A DNA stretch of 64,000 nucleotides, from assembly GCA_041394885.1 (NCBI GenBank), contig JAWKHI010000002.1, forward strand, positions 284,546 to 348,545, read 5' to 3'. Shown one piece after another: positions 60,157 to 64,000 of this stretch. The notes beneath the pieces are model-generated. The model saw only the letters and a program-made list of their open reading frames with translations. It had not been told where the DNA came from and ran no database searches. Both the position numbers and the translations under genes were made by a program. This DNA is from DSOI01 sp041394885 (GTDB lineage: Bacteria; Acidobacteriota; Terriglobia; Bryobacterales; Bryobacteraceae). Every line of letters begins with the position of its first letter. Positions within the stretch are counted from its first letter, which is position 1.

Positions 60157-62004
60157 TTATTGGGCGACCTGCCAGTCAATGACGACTGCCGCGACGGGGC
60201 GAGTGCCTCCGCGCAAGGTGATATTCCGATAACCTTCCTGCTCGCCGGGCGACGCGGCCAATTGGACGTCGCGCGCGCGGTCTGTGTCGAATACGTATCG
60301 TGTGTTCATCCACCCGTTGCGGGCACTGCGCCCTTCCACAACGTCGCCGGAGGAGTGACGGGGGTTGGCGGAGAAGACGGAGATGCCACTGGAAGTGAAT
60401 TCGGCAGGATAAACGCTCAGCCGCACGGGGACGCCGGGGAGCGCGGCGTTGACGTTGCCGGCCGAAGCGCGCCTTCCGTCAATGGTTACGGATGCGCCGG
60501 GTGCGAGAAAACCAGTCCAAATGATGCGGCCAGAGCGGGGGCCGGTGTAGGCGGGCGGAGGAGGCGGGGCCGGGGGCGGCGCCTGAATAGCGGGAGGCTG
60601 CGGGGCTGGAGGCGTGAGGGGCGCTGGGGTTTCCACCGCGGCGTTGGCTGCGGCGGGCGGCGCCGGGGAAGCCTGAGTCTGGGTGTTGACCGGCGGCGGA
60701 ACCGGCGCGGGAAGCTGCGGTGGGGTGGCTTGGGCGGGATCCACGGCCGATTCTTCCAAATCGAGCGCGGCCACCTCGCGTTCCAGGAGATCGTTGGCGG
60801 CGGAGGCGTCCGCGAGTTGCCTTTCGAGCGCTGCGATTTCCGCGAGTGCCTCCCGGGTTTCTGGAGAAGCCGGAACGGGGGAGGTGGACAGGGGCAGGGA
60901 ATCTGAACGGCCGAGGTAGTAAGCCGCGGCTTCGATGGTGATGGGGTGGGACTCGGCGTCGAGGGACTCTAGAATGAGCCGAATGCGGACGTCGCGGCCG
61001 AGTTGGAGAATCGGCAGGCGGCTGGAGCCGAGCGCTTCTAGCGACAGGGGTACGTCCGTGCGTTTGTCTCCGCTGGCCATCTCGAGGCTGCCGCGGATGG
61101 CATTGGCGATGAACCGGGATTGTTTGTCCCAGGTGGCGTAGAGTTGACCGCCCTCGTTGATGAGGCGGAGGTCAAGGTCTGGCTGGGTGGTGTGTAGGAC
61201 GGTGGCGTTCTGCCCGAGGAAGAGGGCGAAGCCGCCGGCGGCGCCAGCGATTGCGATGAGGGCAGCCACGAGCCACAGGGGGCGCCTGGAACGCTTCGGT
61301 TCCTGCCAGAGCAATTCCGGCGGCGGGGTTACCAGTTCTTCCGGGGCGGGAGGCTGGGGTTCAGGTTGGGGTTGTGGATCCGGCTGGGGCGGGGAAGCGG
61401 GCGCGTTCTGACCCGCATCGACGGCGGATGCCAGTTCGTGGACGGGAGTCGCCGGTGCTTCGGCGTCGGCCTCGAAAACGCGATAGCTCGAATCGGTGCG
61501 GACGGGGCCGGAAGCCGGGCGAAAGAAGAAGCCGGCGCGAGTGGGCTCAGACTGTTGCGGGCGGAGCACGAGAGCGACTTGCCAGGGCATGGGGAAATAG
61601 ATTTCCCAGAGGCGCATGTCCTCGGCGGTGAGACAAATAGGGGTCCGGGTATGAGAGTGAAACCAACCGACCACGACGAGGCCGCCGAGCTGCGGATCGT
61701 TGCCGGAGGCGCTCACCTGGGCTCTGAGGGCTCGTTCATCCTCGCTGGAAAGGAGGAATTCACGTCCGTTGGCGTGGCCGCAGCGGATAGGGCGGTGGGC
61801 GACGATACGGACTTCGTAATCGTCGGCGGTGCCGAACAGGATGCCGCCGATTTCATCGCCGCCTCCCGGCTCGCTCTGTGAAGCCGCGTTCACCTCGGCG
61901 GCCAATTGGCGCATGAGGGCGGTGGAATACACAATTCTCCGCGAGCGTCCGGGGACCTCCCAGATGGCGAAATCCGGTTTTGGTTGGGCGGCGAAGGTAG
62001 CCAC
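60157..62004 (-). CDS. Membrane-anchored JAMM/MPN-domain protein
   Basis: 615 residues, GTG start with AAGGA before it, and TAAAAT just upstream as a -10. The N-terminal JAMM domain (about 25-180) has DEIGGILFG, with the general-base Glu, and GWFHSHTRTPICLTAEDM, where HxH, a Thr in place of the usual Ser, and Asp form the zinc site. One membrane helix (about 241-263) leads to an extracytoplasmic part: a beta domain, a coiled coil (IAALERQLADASAANDLLER), a long Pro/Ala/Gln linker and a C-terminal beta domain (IWTGFLAPGASVTIDGR). The JAMM part should be cytoplasmic. Substrate unknown. Confidence 0.8.
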   Translation of the reverse strand: MATFAAQPKPDFAIWEVPGRSRRIVYSTALMRQLAAEVNAASQSEPGGGDEIGGILFGTADDYEVRIVAHRPIRCGHANGREFLLSSEDERALRAQVSASGNDPQLGGLVVVGWFHSHTRTPICLTAEDMRLWEIYFPMPWQVALVLRPQQSEPTRAGFFFRPASGPVRTDSSYRVFEADAEAPATPVHELASAVDAGQNAPASPPQPDPQPQPEPQPPAPEELVTPPPELLWQEPKRSRRPLWLVAALIAIAGAAGGFALFLGQNATVLHTTQPDLDLRLINEGGQLYATWDKQSRFIANAIRGSLEMASGDKRTDVPLSLEALGSSRLPILQLGRDVRIRLILESLDAESHPITIEAAAYYLGRSDSLPLSTSPVPASPETREALAEIAALERQLADASAANDLLEREVAALDLEESAVDPAQATPPQLPAPVPPPVNTQTQASPAPPAAANAAVETPAPLTPPAPQPPAIQAPPPAPPPPPAYTGPRSGRIIWTGFLAPGASVTIDGRRASAGNVNAALPGVPVRLSVYPAEFTSSGISVFSANPRHSSGDVVEGRSARNGWMNTRYVFDTDRARDVQLAASPGEQEGYRNITLRGGTRPVAAVVIDWQVAQ

Positions 62005-62131
62005 GTTTCCTTAGTAATTTTATCTTATCGCGAATACCGGCGTTCGCCGGAGCCCTGCCGGGCACTCCGGGACCTGCCACAGGCGGCGATCGAGTGAGAA
62101 CCCGCCGACGGCGCGAGCACTATTGTCTTCG

Positions 62132-62602
62132 ATGACTCGCGAATGGAACAAAGTCCCTATCATCAAGCTGTCTCTGCTTACGATCGTATTGGCCGCGAGG
62201 GTGGAGGGCCAATCCTCGCTGCGGATTGTGGTGCTGGAAGGCGACGGAGCCATCCACAACGTATATAGTGTCGAAACGGTGGCTCCGCGTATCAGGGTAA
62301 CCGACTTTGCGGGTAGATCCGTCGCTTTTGCGGCGGTGACTTTTGTGTTACCGGCGTCCGGACCCGGGGGAACTGTATCCGGAGGGAGCAAAAATATCAC
62401 CGTGGCCAGCGACGACAACGGCGAAGCGTCGCTGGTGGGAATGCGACTGAACCGCGAACTGGGCCAGTGGATCATCCGGGTGGAGGTTTCCTGCCGGGGC
62501 CGAGCGGGATCGGCGTCGATTGAGCAGATCAGCGCGGCCCCGGTGGAAGCGTATCTGGAGAATCGCCCGGGTGCGAGGCCAGCTACAGTAGCTCGGCGGT
62601 AG
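62132..62602 (+). CDS. Small exported Ig-like domain protein
   Basis: 156 residues from ATG 62132. N-terminal signal anchor (VPIIKLSLLTIVLAARVEGQ) and one Ig-like (invasin-type) domain: RIRVTDFAGRSVAFAAVTF, GGTVSGGSKNITVASDDNGE and NRELGQWIIRVEVSCRGRAG. Probably periplasmic or surface-attached. The 3' end overlaps ndk by 20 bp on the other strand. Confidence 0.65.
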   Translation: MTREWNKVPIIKLSLLTIVLAARVEGQSSLRIVVLEGDGAIHNVYSVETVAPRIRVTDFAGRSVAFAAVTFVLPASGPGGTVSGGSKNITVASDDNGEASLVGMRLNRELGQWIIRVEVSCRGRAGSASIEQISAAPVEAYLENRPGARPATVARR

Positions 62603-63002
62603 AGAAGAAAAAGGGAATCTCGACGGCGGCGGTTTCAGGTGCGTCGCTGCCGTGGGCGCAGTTCCGCTCGATATCCGTTGCGAAACGCTTGCGGATGGTT
62701 CCTTCGGCGGCCTTTTCCGGGTTGGTGGCGCCCATGAGGGTACGCCAGTCCGCGATGGCGTTCTCCTTCTCGAGAACCATGACGATGACGGGGCCTTCGG
62801 TCATGAACTTGACCAGCCCGGTGTAGAAAGGCCGTTCCCGGTGGACGGCATAAAAGGCTTCGGCCTGGGATTGCGACAGGCGGATTTTCTTGATGCCGGC
62901 GATGAGGAAGCCCCCTTTTTCGATGGCAGCGAGGATTTCTCCGGCGACGCCGCGCGCGACGGCGTCGGGCTTGATGATTGCGAAAGTACGTTCGAGACTC
63001 AT
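62583..63002 (-). CDS. ndk: Nucleoside diphosphate kinase
   Basis: 139 residues. Catalytic His117 in NCAHGSDA. N-terminus ERTFAIIKPDAVARGVAGE. It balances NTP and dNTP pools. Its ATG overlaps the sucD stop (ATGA). Confidence 0.97.
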   Translation of the reverse strand: MSLERTFAIIKPDAVARGVAGEILAAIEKGGFLIAGIKKIRLSQSQAEAFYAVHRERPFYTGLVKFMTEGPVIVMVLEKENAIADWRTLMGATNPEKAAEGTIRKRFATDIERNCAHGSDAPETAAVEIPFFFSTAELL

Positions 63003-63865
63003 AGAAGAGATTGGACCTTTTGGCCGATGTCGGCGGGGGTGTCGCAGACGTGGATGCCTGCGTCACGCATGGCGGCGATCTTGTCGCTGGCCTTGCCGGA
63101 ACCGCCGGAGATGATGGCGCCGGCGTGACCCATGCGCCGTCCGGGGGGAGCGGTTTGTCCGGCGATGAAGCCGACGACGGGTTTCTTGACGTTGGCCTTG
63201 ATGTAGGCGGCGGCCTGCTCTTCGGCGTTGCCGCCGATTTCGCCGATCATGACGATGAGGTGGGTGTCGGGATCCTCATTGAAGAGCCGCACGGCGTCGG
63301 TGTGGTTGGTGCCGATGATGGGGTCGCCACCGATGCCGATGCAGGTGGATTGGCCGATGCCCAGACCCGAGAGTTGGCCGACGGCTTCGTAGGTGAGGGT
63401 CCCGGACCGGGAGACGACGCCTACGTTACCGGCTTTGTGGATGTGTCCGGGCATGATGCCGATCTTGCATTGGCCGGGTGTAATGATGCCAGGGCAATTG
63501 GGCCCGATGAGGCGAGTGTGGCGCCCGCGGAGGAACTGCCAAGCCTTGATCATGTCGGCGGTGGGGATGCCTTCGGTGATGCAGACGACCAGGGGCAGAC
63601 CGGCGGCGGCAGCTTCCATGATGGCCTCGGCGGCGAAAGGCGGGGGCACGAAAATGACGCTGGCATTGGCGCCGGTGTCCTTGACGGCGTCGGCGACGGT
63701 GTTGAAGACGGGACGGTCGAGGTGTTTTTGTCCGCCCTTGCCGGGGGTGACGCCACCGACGACGGTGGTTCCGTAGGCGATTGCCTGTTCGGCGTGGAAG
63801 GTGCCTTCCTTGCCGGTGAAGCCCTGTACGAGGAGCCGGGTGTTTTCGTTTACGAGAATGCTCAT
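62999..63865 (-). CDS. sucD: Succinyl-CoA ligase, alpha subunit
   Basis: 288 residues. CoA-binding start (LLVQGFTGKEGTFHAEQAI), GIGGDPIIGTNHTDAVRLF, and the phospho-His region MGHAGAIISGGSGKASDK. It makes succinate and ATP or GTP in the citric acid cycle. The ATG overlaps the sucC stop. Confidence 0.97.
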   Translation of the reverse strand: MSILVNENTRLLVQGFTGKEGTFHAEQAIAYGTTVVGGVTPGKGGQKHLDRPVFNTVADAVKDTGANASVIFVPPPFAAEAIMEAAAAGLPLVVCITEGIPTADMIKAWQFLRGRHTRLIGPNCPGIITPGQCKIGIMPGHIHKAGNVGVVSRSGTLTYEAVGQLSGLGIGQSTCIGIGGDPIIGTNHTDAVRLFNEDPDTHLIVMIGEIGGNAEEQAAAYIKANVKKPVVGFIAGQTAPPGRRMGHAGAIISGGSGKASDKIAAMRDAGIHVCDTPADIGQKVQSLL

Positions 63866-64000
63866 TGTGCCAGTGCCACCACTTTGTCGGCGGCGTCCTT
63901 CATTCCTTGGGCTACGGTGAAATTGAATCCGGACTCTTCGAGAATCTTGCGGCCGAGTTCGACGTTGGTGCCTTCCATGCGAATGACGATGGGGAGCTTG
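63862..64000 (-). CDS. sucC: Succinyl-CoA ligase, beta subunit (C-terminal end only)
   Basis: The last 45 codons lie in the window: KLPIVIRMEGTNVELGRKIL followed by EESGFNFTVAQGMKDAADKV and a short tail. This is the family C-terminus. The stop overlaps the sucD ATG (ATGA). The rest lies past the window end. Confidence 0.95.
   Translation of the reverse strand, partial: KLPIVIRMEGTNVELGRKILEESGFNFTVAQGMKDAADKVVALAQ

Overview
The window looks like a chromosomal segment of a high-GC member of Acidobacteriota, most likely the Bryobacterales/Solibacter lineage. I infer this from the gene mix rather than from a marker gene: a PEP-CTERM exported protein, exported PHP/DUF3604-like proteins, many lineage-restricted exported and membrane proteins, and core genes in an order unlike the Proteobacteria. 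I found no tRNA, rRNA, CRISPR array, insertion sequence or phage gene. Genes are tightly packed with many 4-base ATGA and TTGA stop/start overlaps, and TTG starts are common.

Layout. 1-4.4 kb: two divergent, related exported proteins separated by 41 bp that hold a palindrome. 4.4-13 kb: a likely osmotic and ion-homeostasis block with a TM-helix channel-like protein, two glycosyltransferases of the sugar-phosphoglycerate type, a PRC-barrel protein, a cation/proton antiporter, a TPR protein and a ClC chloride channel. 13-22 kb: envelope glycan genes (GT-C-like membrane protein, methyltransferase, a GT2-GT4 fusion, a probable alpha/alpha-barrel protein) plus a frameshifted TIGR00300 ornithine-cyclodeaminase-type gene translationally joined to queF. 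22-27 kb: cofactor and tRNA-charging operon valS-nadC-birA-coaX. 27-31 kb: ATP/ADP-translocase-like transporter with HEAT repeats, an FAH-family enzyme and an exported nucleoside hydrolase. 31-39 kb: cell-envelope block with a three-domain PBP-SpoIID-metallopeptidase fusion, an alpha-2-macroglobulin gene broken by one missing base, and a DUF1175 protein. 39-49 kb: a gyrA-led operon with larE, a membrane/exported His-rich pair, selD, a phosphodiesterase and a YD-like exported protein. 49-64 kb: TPR protein, RNase T2, a Wzt-like ABC ATPase, fatty-acid desaturase, YjbQ protein, glmS, purS, D-aminoacylase-like amidohydrolase, PEP-CTERM protein, aldo/keto reductase, membrane-anchored JAMM protein, ndk, and sucD/sucC.

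The most notable hidden feature is selD. The gene is normally read from a TTG inside the frame, but the same frame continues upstream through one in-frame TGA, at exactly the catalytic Cys/Sec position, to an ATG with a ribosome binding site. A hairpin with bacterial SECIS geometry follows the TGA. The organism therefore probably makes selenocysteine proteins.

Two genes, the TIGR00300 gene and the alpha-2-macroglobulin gene, each need exactly one added base to restore a full-length family member. This could be real decay or consensus error.
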